Positions 32,358-40,773 of a stretch of DNA of 64,000 nt are shown in pieces. Each line of letters begins with the position of its first letter. Within the stretch, counting starts at the first letter, position 1. The stretch lies in assembly GCF_004362215.1 (NCBI RefSeq), contig NZ_SNWR01000002.1, positions 1,674,001-1,738,000 of the forward strand, written 5' to 3'. The position numbers and the translations under genes are program-made. The notes under the pieces are model-generated. The model did no database searches. It was given only the letters and a program-made list of their open reading frames with translations, and was not told the DNA's origin. Source of the stretch: Paractinoplanes brasiliensis (GTDB taxonomy: Bacteria > Actinomycetota > Actinomycetes > Mycobacteriales > Micromonosporaceae).

Positions 32358-33464
32358 TCAGTCGAACACCAGGCCCCACTCCCGGCCGCCGTGCATCCGC
32401 CAGGCGAACGAGTGAGAGGCCGGCGCCCGTACGTCGCGCAGGCCCGGCTCGTCCGTGATCTCCAGCTCGAAAAGCGCGGCGCCCTCATGCCGGCCCCTCG
32501 TCCTCCTGAAGATCAGATAGCTGTCGTCGTAGGTGTCGATACCCACGCTCTCGGGCAACGGCAGATCAATCTTGTCCATGCTGTTGGCCCCGACGCGGAC
32601 ATTCCGCACCACCGCCGGAAATCCGGGCACACGCAACGCGACCTCGCCGACAATTCCCACCGTCTCACGCGGCTGAAGGTGAAAGAACCGGCTCGTCCTG
32701 AGCGGCACATCGATCTGGTTTCCCGGCCTGTCACGTCCCCGGTTGCGGGTGACCCGATCAACTCGAACGAAGAGGGCGTCGGCCTCCTGGAGCCGCCCCG
32801 GCAGATCCGGCGGAACGGGCCGGGCACGAACCTGCCGGGCCGCCTCCGTCGAATCCTCCGGTGGCGAACCGAAGCCGGGCGCGGCGCGAACGATCTCCGC
32901 ATAGGCGGGGGCGAGGTCACCGGCCGGGTCGGCCCCGTCCCATACGGTCTCGAACCAGTCGAAGGTCTGCTGCCAGGCCGCCGGCCATGCTGACGGCGAC
33001 AGTGTCGTGAGCGCCACCGCCATTTCACCGCCCGTGCTCATGCCACTTCTGGTGAGGTTCCCCGACCCGATCACCAAACCCGCGGGGCCGCGTCCGGCCG
33101 CGCGGTAGAAAGTCCAGGCTTTGCTGTGAAACGGTACGCGTGGCACCAGGCCGGGGCGTCGCAGAACCTCGGCCCCGCGAGGGATACGAACCTCGGCGTT
33201 CGGAATCCGCCCGATCCTCTCGAAAACGGCCGGCTCGGTGGTGCCGAAATCGATACTGATCAGAAATCGCTTCCGCCATTCGCGCCAGCCGGCAACAGTC
33301 GCCAGGTAACCCTCAAGAATGTCAACACCCGCGGCGCTGGCATAAGCCACCGCGACATCCATGTGGTTGACGCCCGGAATCGAAGAGCCCCTGACCACGG
33401 CCTCGGCGATTCCGCCGACCTTGCCCACCGTCGAGTCCTGCAGATGAACCGAGAATGCCGGCAT
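32358..33464 (-). CDS. PLD-like nuclease of a restriction/defence locus
   Basis: A 368-residue protein with one HKD-type catalytic motif: HSKAW at about residue 115, followed by the IGSGNLTRSGM block at about 130. This single-motif, dimer-forming arrangement is that of PLD-family restriction nucleases such as BfiI and NgoFVII, and of DISARM DrmC, rather than of cardiolipin synthases, which have two HKD motifs. The N-terminal ~95 residues match the usual nuclease half-fold (VAVAYASAAGVDILEGYL). The C-terminal half is beta-rich and may recognise DNA. ATG 33464 has AGGA eight bases upstream. It is 146 bases upstream of the methyltransferase and in the same direction, so a shared transcript is likely. 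Confidence 0.75.
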   Translation of the reverse strand: MPAFSVHLQDSTVGKVGGIAEAVVRGSSIPGVNHMDVAVAYASAAGVDILEGYLATVAGWREWRKRFLISIDFGTTEPAVFERIGRIPNAEVRIPRGAEVLRRPGLVPRVPFHSKAWTFYRAAGRGPAGLVIGSGNLTRSGMSTGGEMAVALTTLSPSAWPAAWQQTFDWFETVWDGADPAGDLAPAYAEIVRAAPGFGSPPEDSTEAARQVRARPVPPDLPGRLQEADALFVRVDRVTRNRGRDRPGNQIDVPLRTSRFFHLQPRETVGIVGEVALRVPGFPAVVRNVRVGANSMDKIDLPLPESVGIDTYDDSYLIFRRTRGRHEGAALFELEITDEPGLRDVRAPASHSFAWRMHGGREWGLVFD

Positions 33465-33714
33465 GAACGTCTTCCTGGCGAGGCGACCGCAACCCACCCG
33501 ATGCTAGTACGGCAGCCGCACTTCGTGTGCCATGGCAGGTTCGGGCAGCGCACACCTCCCGCGAGCGGCGCGCGCAGCCAGGCCTGGATCCAGTCCCCGG
33601 GGCCTGTGCACCTCGCCACCTGATGGCCCTCTTCCCGCGGCAACGACCTGACCGGACCTCTCGGTCTACAGCGAGAACCGGCCCCGCCGCGGAGCTGATC
33701 GACGGGGTCCGGAA

Positions 33715-34128
33715 TCAGCCGGTGGTGGCCGCGGCGGGTTGTGGCGCCGTGCTCAGGACGGTGGCCATGGCGGCCGATGCCGCAGGCTGACCGAGGTAGG
33801 CGGTCAGCAGCACCATCAACTCGGCCAGGCCCTCTTCCGTGACACCGGCGGCGCGTGCGGCGTTCAGATAGGTGATCAGCCGGGCATCGACGACGTGTTG
33901 ACCGACGAGGGCGGCGATGACGGCGATGCTGCGGTCGCGGTCGGTCAGTTCCGTTCCGGACCAGCCGGGTCCGCCGGCCGCCAGAAAGGCCTCCCGGGCG
34001 TACTGTGCGCCGGCTCGCGCCGTGAGGGCGATCTCGGCTTCGTCCTCCGGCACGCCGAGGTTGCGGGCGTACACGGCGCGGCCGGCGACGATGCGGCCGG
34101 CCACGTCCTCGAAAGCGTTCATATGCAT
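33715..34128 (-). CDS. Carboxymuconolactone decarboxylase (CMD)-family protein
   Basis: A 137-residue all-helical protein with CMD family signatures (TDRDRSIAVIAALVGQHVVDA, GVTEEGLAELMVLLTAYLG). The CxxC redox pair of AhpD is absent, so it belongs with the gamma-carboxymuconolactone decarboxylase or uncharacterised CMD group. It is the third gene of an MBL hydrolase-MarR-CMD operon; its start lies inside the end of the MarR gene with a 10-base overlap. Bases 33465-33714 upstream of the PLD gene and downstream of this gene hold no feature that I could see. Confidence 0.82.
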   Translation of the reverse strand: MHMNAFEDVAGRIVAGRAVYARNLGVPEDEAEIALTARAGAQYAREAFLAAGGPGWSGTELTDRDRSIAVIAALVGQHVVDARLITYLNAARAAGVTEEGLAELMVLLTAYLGQPAASAAMATVLSTAPQPAAATTG

Positions 34129-34637
34129 GATCCCGGGTCCTCGGACGAGCCGATGATGGCGTAAAGAGCCCGTCGCAGCTGTGCGACCTCGGCCGCCGGG
34201 AGGGACCGGACCGCGTCGGCCTCACGAGCCTCGGCGCCGGCAGCGATCGCCGCCCGCGCCGCATCGCCCTTCGGGGTGATGGCGACGATGCGGGCCCGCC
34301 GGTCTCGCGGGTTGACGCGCCGTGAGACGAGTTCCCTGCGCTCGAGCCGGTCGATCTCCGCGGTCAGAGTCGTCTTGTCCATGCCGAGGGCTTGCCCGAG
34401 TTCGACCTGGGTGAGATCGGCGGTCTTGTGCAGAGCGCTGAGGACGATGTGGTCGCGCAGCGACAGGCCGTGGCGTTCTGCCTCCGCGCCGACGAGTGCG
34501 TGCATCCGCTGGGCTGCCCGGTGGAGCAGCCACGTCAGCTCCGAGTCGGGCCCCGGTCCCAGAGTGGGGCGCAGCGGCGCCTCGTCGCCGATCGTCGGAT
34601 CGGGGCGGCTCGAGGCGGAGGAGGCAGGCATGGTCAC
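34119..34637 (-). CDS. MarR-family regulator
   Basis: A 172-residue MarR regulator. The winged helix is clear: HIVLSALHKTADLTQVELGQ, then MDKTTLTAEIDRLERRELV, then the wing VNPRDRRARIVAITPKG. The GTG start at 34637 overlaps the stop of the MBL hydrolase gene as GTGA. It probably controls its own operon; the 15-bp repeats over the promoter upstream of 35491 are the candidate site. Confidence 0.9.
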   Translation of the reverse strand: MTMPASSASSRPDPTIGDEAPLRPTLGPGPDSELTWLLHRAAQRMHALVGAEAERHGLSLRDHIVLSALHKTADLTQVELGQALGMDKTTLTAEIDRLERRELVSRRVNPRDRRARIVAITPKGDAARAAIAAGAEAREADAVRSLPAAEVAQLRRALYAIIGSSEDPGSCI

Positions 34638-35491
34638 GGTGTCACGCTCGGGAACCGGGACGGCAGGAGCGGAATGCTGTCGTAGGCGGCGACATCGTGG
34701 GCCGGCACGACCTGCATCACGCGGCTGAGGGCGATGCTGCGCTGCAGGCCGGCCCGGACGGTTCCGGCGTCGACATCGGCGACGCGGCGCAGCAACCACG
34801 GGCGTTCCGCGCCACGGGAGATGCCGTCCATCTGCCAGGTGAGGTCGCCGATGAACGCATACCGCTTCCCGGTGGGCGGCGTGACGAACACGACGACGGA
34901 ACCGGGGGTGTGCCCCGCCGCGAGGGCCACGATCACCGAGCCGTCCCCGTGGACGTCGAAGCTCGCCGGAAAGCCGAGATACTCCGGGCCGTCGAAGGCG
35001 TACTCCCGGATCTCCAGGCCTTGCGACACGGCGCGGAACACCGTGGCGTGCGAGTCGGCGGCGCCGTAACGGATCTCGGCCTCGTTGATCCACACCGGCA
35101 CCCGCAGGGAGTCCAGGCCGCTGACGTGATCCCAGTGCACGTGCGTGACGAGCACGCCGAGAAGCCGGGACCGGTCGTAGCCGGCCGCGTCGAGTTGCTG
35201 CGCCGCGGTCCGGCCGAGCCGGTGGGGAGCACGCTCCATGCGCGCCAGCATCGCGATGTGCTCCGCCACGTGCTCGCCGAACCCGGCGTCGATGAGCAGG
35301 TCGCCCTTCGGATGGGAGATGAGCACGGCGGTGGCCGCGAATTCGCGCTTGTCCCGCACGGACCCGCCGGTCACGGCGAACACCGCTCGCGTCGTGTAGG
35401 TGCCGGTGGGCAGACGGTACAGCGCCATGTCCGCCGGCGGAGTCGCCTCGGGCAGCGGGCCTGTCCAGTACGCGGAAGGTGAGATGACCAT
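34634..35491 (-). CDS. MBL-fold metallo-hydrolase (lactonase-like)
   Basis: A 285-residue metallo-beta-lactamase-fold enzyme. The metal motif is HVHWDH in VLVTHVHWDHVSG, with further ligands in AAGHTPGS and IGDLTW, and a late PAHD. The pattern resembles N-acylhomoserine lactonases and other two-metal esterases; the substrate is not known. The ATG at 35491 coincides with the transcription start expected from the promoter at 35498-35526, so it may be a leaderless mRNA. Upstream codons in the same frame are open, but they run through the promoter. Confidence 0.85.
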   Translation of the reverse strand: MVISPSAYWTGPLPEATPPADMALYRLPTGTYTTRAVFAVTGGSVRDKREFAATAVLISHPKGDLLIDAGFGEHVAEHIAMLARMERAPHRLGRTAAQQLDAAGYDRSRLLGVLVTHVHWDHVSGLDSLRVPVWINEAEIRYGAADSHATVFRAVSQGLEIREYAFDGPEYLGFPASFDVHGDGSVIVALAAGHTPGSVVVFVTPPTGKRYAFIGDLTWQMDGISRGAERPWLLRRVADVDAGTVRAGLQRSIALSRVMQVVPAHDVAAYDSIPLLPSRFPSVTP

Positions 35492-35497
35492 ACCGAA

Positions 35498-35544
35498 ACC
35501 GTACGACCCAAGAACGTCCGAGTCAAGAACATCCGAGCCAAGAG
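35498..35544 (-). promoter_or_regulatory. Promoter with 15-bp direct repeats for the MBL-MarR-CMD operon
   Basis: On the minus strand, TTGACT (35521-35526) and TACGGT (35498-35503) are separated by 17 bp. Two and a half tandem 15-bp units (35508-35522, 35523-35537, then 35538-35544) with the core CCAAGAACGTCCGAG cover the -35 box and the spacer. The -10 box ends seven bases before the ATG, which predicts a transcript with no leader. Confidence 0.6.
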
Positions 35545-35770
35545 TATTTCTGACATGCCGGTAGGCCGTTTCGCGGTCGGCGCGCATCTCGACCCGCGCG
35601 GCCGGGCCGGCGCTCACCCGCGATCCGGTGACAAGAACGCTGACCGGCACTGGGCTAGGGACTCACGGATGCGATCAGGGCGGCGCGGGCCGGACGATCA
35701 GCGCTGAGCCCCGAGGATCGCGTTCGCGGCCTCAAATGCCCGACCCCGACAACCGTTCGGAGGAACGCCC

Positions 35771-36787
35771 GTGACCATCACTACTGCCGGCAGAATTGTT
35801 CTCGAGCCGGCATCCCAGCAATTCGTCGAGGCCACTGCCCGACCGCCTTTCCTGTACGACCTCAGCCCCGTCGACGCCCGCAAGGTCCTCGATGACGTCC
35901 AGGCCGCCCCGATCACGCTGCCACCCGTGGACGATGAGTGGATCACCGTCCCGGCGGACGTCGGGGACGTCCGGGTGCGTATCGTCCGGCCGAAAGCCGC
36001 CGCGTCGCCGCTACCCGTGATCCTGTACATGCACGGCGGCGGCTGGATCTTGGGCAACGCCGCAACTCACGACCGGCTCGTGCGTGAGCTCGCGGTCGGC
36101 GCCCGGGCGGCCGTCGTCTTCGTGGAGTACACGAGGTCGCCCGAGGCTCATTACCCGGTCGCGATCGAGCAGGGCTATGCCACCTCTCGCTGGGTGGTCC
36201 GCGAGGGCGCGTCGCACGGGCTCGACCCTCTCCGGATGGCCGTCGCCGGTGACTCGGTCGGGGGCAACATGACTGCTGCGCTGGCGTTGATGGCCCGGCA
36301 ACGCGGCGACGTGCGCTTCGTGCACCAGTCGATGTACTACCCGGTCACGGATGCCCGGATGGACACCGGCTCCTACGAGCAATTCGCCACCGGTTACTTC
36401 CTCACCGCCAAGGCGATGCAATGGTTCTGGGACGCCTACGTGCCGGACGTCGAGCGCAGGCAGGAGATCCTCGCCTCCCCGCTGCGGGCGGAACCGGCGC
36501 AGCTGGCCGGGCTCCCTCCCGCCCTCGTGATCGTCGACGAGGCCGACGTGCTGCGGGATGAGGGTGAGGCGTACGCGGCGAAGCTGCGAGCGGCGGGCGT
36601 TGCGGTCACGGCGGTCCGGTACGGCGGCATCACCCACGACTTCATGATGCTCAACCCGCTGAGCGGCACGCATGCCACCCGGGCCGCGATCGCCCAGGCG
36701 ATCGCGGTGCTGCGGGACGCGCTCGGCACCGCCGGCCACGAGTCCGGACGTCCCCTCGACCTCATCGAGGAGCCCGACCATGGGTGA
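35771..36787 (+). CDS. Alpha/beta hydrolase, hormone-sensitive-lipase family
   Basis: A 338-residue esterase of the HSL (family IV) group. The oxyanion hole is HGGGW in YMHGGGWILG, the nucleophile serine is in GDSVGGN, the acid is in the DEADVLRDEGE block and the base is the His in GITHDFMML. GTG 35771 has GGAGGAA at ideal spacing. The natural substrate is unknown. It overlaps the next hydrolase gene by 8 bases and so is co-translated with it. The pair is divergent from the MBL hydrolase operon. Confidence 0.9.
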   Translation: MTITTAGRIVLEPASQQFVEATARPPFLYDLSPVDARKVLDDVQAAPITLPPVDDEWITVPADVGDVRVRIVRPKAAASPLPVILYMHGGGWILGNAATHDRLVRELAVGARAAVVFVEYTRSPEAHYPVAIEQGYATSRWVVREGASHGLDPLRMAVAGDSVGGNMTAALALMARQRGDVRFVHQSMYYPVTDARMDTGSYEQFATGYFLTAKAMQWFWDAYVPDVERRQEILASPLRAEPAQLAGLPPALVIVDEADVLRDEGEAYAAKLRAAGVAVTAVRYGGITHDFMMLNPLSGTHATRAAIAQAIAVLRDALGTAGHESGRPLDLIEEPDHG

Positions 36788-37487
36788 ACCCACGATTGTT
36801 CTCGTCCACGGTGCGTTCGCCGAGTCGGCCGGCTGGAACGGGGTGATCGCTGACCTGCTGGGCGACGGCTTCCGGGTCATCGCGGTGGCGAACCCGCTGC
36901 GTGGTCTCGCCTCCGACTCGGATTACCTGCGTGCGGTGCTGGCCGGGATCGACGGTGAAATCATCTGTGTCGGTCACTCGTACGGCGGCTGCGTGATCTC
37001 CAACGGGGCCACCGGCAACGCCGCGGTGCGGGCGCTGGTCTTCGTCGGTGGTTTCGCCCCCGACGCGGGCGAGAGCGCGACGAAGCTCGCCGGCCGGTAC
37101 GAAGGCGGCACTCTCGGCGAGACCCTCCTGCCGGTCAAGCTGCCCGACGGCAACACCGACCTCTACATTCGGCAGGACCTCTATCACGTCCAGTTCGCGG
37201 CCGACTCGCCGGCGGCCGAGGCCGCGATCATGGCGGTGGGGCAGCGCCCGATCGTCGAGTCCGCCCTCAACGAGGCGTCCGGCGACCCGGCCTGGAGGAC
37301 GGTGCCCTCCTGGTTCCTCTTCGGCACCGAGGACAAGAACATTCCCGCCGAGGTTCATCGCTTCATGGCGCAGCGAGCCGGCTCTCGGCGAACCGTGGAA
37401 CTGCCCGGCGGCTCCCACAGCGTCGGCATTCCGGAGGCGTCCACGGTGGCCGGCCTGATCCGTGAGGCCGCCTCCGCGATCGGCTAG
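36780..37487 (+). CDS. Alpha/beta hydrolase (small esterase, salicylate-esterase-like)
   Basis: A 235-residue alpha/beta hydrolase. TIVLVHGAFAESAGW at the N terminus gives the oxyanion region, GHSYGG holds the nucleophile, and GSHSVGIPEA near the C terminus holds the histidine. Such proteins resemble plant MES-type esterases and bacterial homologues annotated only as hydrolases. The ATG at 36780 lies inside the previous gene's last codons. Confidence 0.88.
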   Translation: MGEPTIVLVHGAFAESAGWNGVIADLLGDGFRVIAVANPLRGLASDSDYLRAVLAGIDGEIICVGHSYGGCVISNGATGNAAVRALVFVGGFAPDAGESATKLAGRYEGGTLGETLLPVKLPDGNTDLYIRQDLYHVQFAADSPAAEAAIMAVGQRPIVESALNEASGDPAWRTVPSWFLFGTEDKNIPAEVHRFMAQRAGSRRTVELPGGSHSVGIPEASTVAGLIREAASAIG

Positions 37488-37576
37488 GGACGGCTCACGA
37501 CCGAGATCACTGCCGCCGGCACCCCCACGATTCGGCGTCCAAGCCTAGAGTTGCCTCGGGGCTCCGCCGTACGGGG

Positions 37577-40435
37577 GTGACATGGCAACGACCTCGGACG
37601 ACGCGGCCTTCTCACCCCAGCAGCGCACGTGCGCTGCTGGGGCGGGAAGCGGAGTGCGAGGCACTCGACCAGGTGCTCTCGGCCGTACGCGGCGGACAGG
37701 GCCGCTCGCTGGTGATCCACGGTGAGCCCGGGGTGGGCAAATCGATCCTGTTGGACTATCTGATCGCACGGGCAAGCGACTGTCGCGTGGTCTCCGCGGC
37801 CGGCATCCCCTCCGAGGCCGAGCTGGCGTACGCGGCATTGCATCACGTGTGTGCGCCGTTGCTGGGCCGGCTCGGCGAGCTACCGGAACCGCAACGCGAC
37901 GCTGTCGGCACGGCGTTCGGGTTGCGCGGCGGACCGCCGCCCGATCGCTTCCTGGTGGGGCTCGGCGTGCTCGGCCTGTTCGCCCTGGTGGCCGAGAGCC
38001 AGCCGCTGCTCTGCGTGATCGACGACCTCCAGTGGCTCGATGAGGCCTCGGCGGCGGCCCTGGCCTTCCTGGCCCGACGGCTCGGCGCGGAGCCAGTGGC
38101 CTGCGTGTTCGCGGTCCGCGACGCGGACGACAGCTCCAAACGTGGATCACGTTCCATCGACGACGCGGGCCTGCCGCGGTTGTGGGTGCGCGGTCTGAGC
38201 GACGGTGACGCCCGGACACTGTTGGGCACGGCGGTTCTCGGCCCCATCGATGACCAGGTGCGGGATCGCATCATCGCCGAGGCCCGCGGCAATCCCCTGG
38301 CCCTGATCGAGCTGCCGCACGGGCTGACGAACGTGGAACTGGCCGGCGGCTACGGCTTTCCGGCCGCTCAGGCGCTCACGGGCTTTCCGGCCGCTCAGGC
38401 CCTCACGCTGCGGATCGAGCAGAGCTTTCTCCGGCGCCTCGGCCAGATGCCACCAGACGCGCGGCGGCTGCTGCTGGTGGCGGCAGCCGAGTTGTACGGC
38501 GATCCGATCGTCGTCTGGCGTGCGGCCGCCCGGCTGAGTATCGATGCGAGCGCCGCAGCCGCCGCGGCCGCCTCCGGGCTGGTCCAGTTCGGCACCCGCA
38601 TCCAGTTCCGTCATCCCCTCGTGCGCTCGGCCGTGTACCGCTCGGCCTCGGCACGGACTCGCATGAGCGTGCACGCGGCGCTGGCCGAGTCGCTCGACCG
38701 GGACGCTCACCCCGAGCGGCGCGCATGGCATCGCGCTCACGCGACGACGGCCCCCGACGAAGCGCTGGCCGAGGATCTCGAGCAATCGGCGGCACGAGCC
38801 CAGGCGCGGGGCGGCCTTGCCGCAGCGGCGGCCTTCCTGCACCGCGCCGTCATGTTCACCCCTGATCCTGAAGACCGCGCGCGACGCGCGCTGGACGCCG
38901 CCCGCGCGCATCACGACGCCGGCGCGGCCGGCCCCGCTCAAGAACTGCTGGAAACAGCTCGGCGCGGGACACGAGACGCGGGCGTCATCGCCCGGATCAG
39001 CCTGCTCCACGCCGAGATCGCCTTTACCACGGACCATGGCGTCCAAGCCCCTCCGCTGTTGCTCGACGCCGCCCGGCAACTGGCCGCATTCGACATCACT
39101 CTCGCCCGGCAGACCTACCTTCAGGCGGTGTCCGCCGCCATGTTCACCGGCCGGCTTGCCGCCGGCGACGGCGTCACGCAGATCGCCCGAGCGGCGCGCG
39201 CCGCCCCACCCTCGCCGGCCCTCCCCGCCGCCACTGACCTGCTGCTGGACGGGTTCACGCTGCTTCTGACCGAGAACGCGAACGTGGCGACGCCGTCAAT
39301 CAGAACAGCGCTGCACCGGTTCCGGGAGGGCATGGTCTCCCCGGAGGAACAGCTACGGTGGTCGTGGCTCGCGTTCATCCTCGCCATGGCCTGCTGGGAC
39401 GACGACGCTTTGCGCGCGGTGGCCGAACTGCACGTGAACCTCGCTCGCCGAACCGGCGCGCTTGCCGTGCTGCCGCTGGCTCTCAGCTCCCGCATCCTTC
39501 TGCACTTCTTCGAAGGCGATCTCGACGAGGCCGCCGCCCTTGTCGACGAGGTCACCACCATCACCACGGCGACCGGGATGCGAATCACCAACTACGGCGC
39601 CCTCGCTCTCGCCGCGTGGCAGGGCCGCGAGGAAGAGGCGGAGCAGATCGGCGCGGCCGCGATCATCGAGGCGACAGCACGCGGCGAAGGAGTCGGTCTG
39701 ACCAACGTCCAGTGGACCCGGGCCGTGCTCTACAACGGCCTCGGCCGGTACACGGACGCCCGGGATGCGGCCGTTGCGGCGAGCTCCGACAGTCCGGTCC
39801 CGGGCGCGGCCGCCCAGTGGGCTCCGGTCGAGCTCGTCGAGGCGGCCGTGCGCTGCGGAGACATCACTCTGGCCACACGCGCCCTGGAACAACTCTTGCA
39901 GAGCACGCACGCGAGCCGGAGCGCCTGGGCACGGGGAATCGAAGCCCGCTCACGTGCGTTGCTGGCGTCGCGCGAACAGGCCGATCATCTGTATCGGGAG
40001 GCAATCGAGCGGCTCAACGGCACGCGCCTCCGGTCAGAAGCCGCCCGCGCCCACCTCCTGTACGGCGAATGGCTACGTCGTGAGCGGCGTCGGCTGGAAG
40101 CGCGCCAGCACCTGAGTCGCGCTCACGACATGTTCGACGCGATCGGCATGGACGCGTTCGCCCGCCGCGCGGCCGCCGAGTTGCGGGCAACGGGAAAGAA
40201 CGCGCGGCGGCGAAGCGTCGAGACCACCGGCGACCTGACCCCACGCGAGTGGCAGATCGCCCGGCTCGCCCGGGAGGGCCTGAGCAACCCAGAAATCGCA
40301 ACCAGGCTGTTCATGAGCCCGCGAACCGTCGAATACCATCTCCACAAGGTCTTCGCCAAGCGCGGCATCACATCACGCGTCGAACTCCGAGCCGCCCTGG
40401 CCGACGACATTCGAACGCCCGGCTTCAGCGGATGA
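37577..40435 (+). CDS. LAL-type giant LuxR-family ATPase regulator
   Basis: A 952-residue LAL regulator. The N-terminal STAND/AAA ATPase has Walker A GEPGVGKS at 49-56 and Walker B LLCVIDDLQWLD. A long TPR-like middle follows, and a C-terminal LuxR helix-turn-helix (LTPREWQIARLAREGLSNPE, then RTVEYHLHKVF) sits at about 888-940. LALs activate catabolic or antibiotic genes on binding ATP and a ligand. A 27-bp tandem duplication near residue 260 repeats nine residues. The start is uncertain; GTG 37577 is used and no good ribosome site is visible. It follows the hydrolase pair at 90 bases and could control it. Confidence 0.9.
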   Translation: MTWQRPRTTRPSHPSSARALLGREAECEALDQVLSAVRGGQGRSLVIHGEPGVGKSILLDYLIARASDCRVVSAAGIPSEAELAYAALHHVCAPLLGRLGELPEPQRDAVGTAFGLRGGPPPDRFLVGLGVLGLFALVAESQPLLCVIDDLQWLDEASAAALAFLARRLGAEPVACVFAVRDADDSSKRGSRSIDDAGLPRLWVRGLSDGDARTLLGTAVLGPIDDQVRDRIIAEARGNPLALIELPHGLTNVELAGGYGFPAAQALTGFPAAQALTLRIEQSFLRRLGQMPPDARRLLLVAAAELYGDPIVVWRAAARLSIDASAAAAAAASGLVQFGTRIQFRHPLVRSAVYRSASARTRMSVHAALAESLDRDAHPERRAWHRAHATTAPDEALAEDLEQSAARAQARGGLAAAAAFLHRAVMFTPDPEDRARRALDAARAHHDAGAAGPAQELLETARRGTRDAGVIARISLLHAEIAFTTDHGVQAPPLLLDAARQLAAFDITLARQTYLQAVSAAMFTGRLAAGDGVTQIARAARAAPPSPALPAATDLLLDGFTLLLTENANVATPSIRTALHRFREGMVSPEEQLRWSWLAFILAMACWDDDALRAVAELHVNLARRTGALAVLPLALSSRILLHFFEGDLDEAAALVDEVTTITTATGMRITNYGALALAAWQGREEEAEQIGAAAIIEATARGEGVGLTNVQWTRAVLYNGLGRYTDARDAAVAASSDSPVPGAAAQWAPVELVEAAVRCGDITLATRALEQLLQSTHASRSAWARGIEARSRALLASREQADHLYREAIERLNGTRLRSEAARAHLLYGEWLRRERRRLEARQHLSRAHDMFDAIGMDAFARRAAAELRATGKNARRRSVETTGDLTPREWQIARLAREGLSNPEIATRLFMSPRTVEYHLHKVFAKRGITSRVELRAALADDIRTPGFSG
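38354..38407 (+). repeat. 27-bp in-frame tandem duplication inside the LAL gene
   Basis: Units 38354-38380 and 38381-38407 differ at one base. They encode GFPAAQALT twice in a row. The frame is kept, so the protein has nine extra residues just after the ATPase core. Confidence 0.9.
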
Positions 40436-40773
40436 CAGCCTCGAAGCCCACGACGAGGCCACGCAATTCCAACATCAGCACCGGCGAATTGCTCATCACC
40501 CACCCTGCATACGAGTCGGTCAACGATGTGCCCCAGGAGCGCGTCCGACGCTCCTGGGGTAACGGGCTTGTTCGGTGTCAGCGCCTGATGGCCTTGGCCG
40601 CCCGCACCGGTCGCGGATCATCGACAGAACTCAGAACCGATTCCGCATCCTGTTGGTTCGGGCCCACCACTCAGGCGATTCGTGAGCCGCTTTGCGGGGT
40701 CCACCGGTGGTCCCGTTCCGGCTTGAGGTCGCGTTCCTGCTGCTCCGCCGCGTCCGTTGACCTTGGTCGATGG
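40436..40773. other. Intergenic region between convergent genes
   Basis: These 338 bases separate the 3' ends of the LAL regulator and the metallophosphoesterase gene. The only structure seen is the hairpin at 40531-40559. Reading frames here have no ribosome site and no recognisable product. Confidence 0.6.
40531..40559. terminator. Strong hairpin, probable bidirectional terminator
   Basis: CCCCAGGAGC (40531-40540) pairs perfectly with 40550-40559 around a 9-base loop. It lies between two converging genes and would form in either transcript. No U tract is present, as is common for actinobacterial terminators. Confidence 0.65.

Noticed and set aside
32358..33464. PLD-like gene as cardiolipin synthase or phospholipase
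   Set aside because: Only one HKD-type motif is present and the neighbours are DNA-modification genes, so a nuclease is more likely.
26745..33464. Complete DISARM system
   Set aside because: The DUF1998 genes (DrmA/DrmB type) that define DISARM are not present; similarity is limited to the general gene types.
35508..35544. CRISPR or IS end at the 15-bp repeats
   Set aside because: Only about two and a half contiguous units, fully explained as an operator over a promoter.
40436..40773. Small reading frames in the gap after the LAL gene
   Set aside because: No ribosome site, no recognisable product, and the region contains the terminator-like hairpin.
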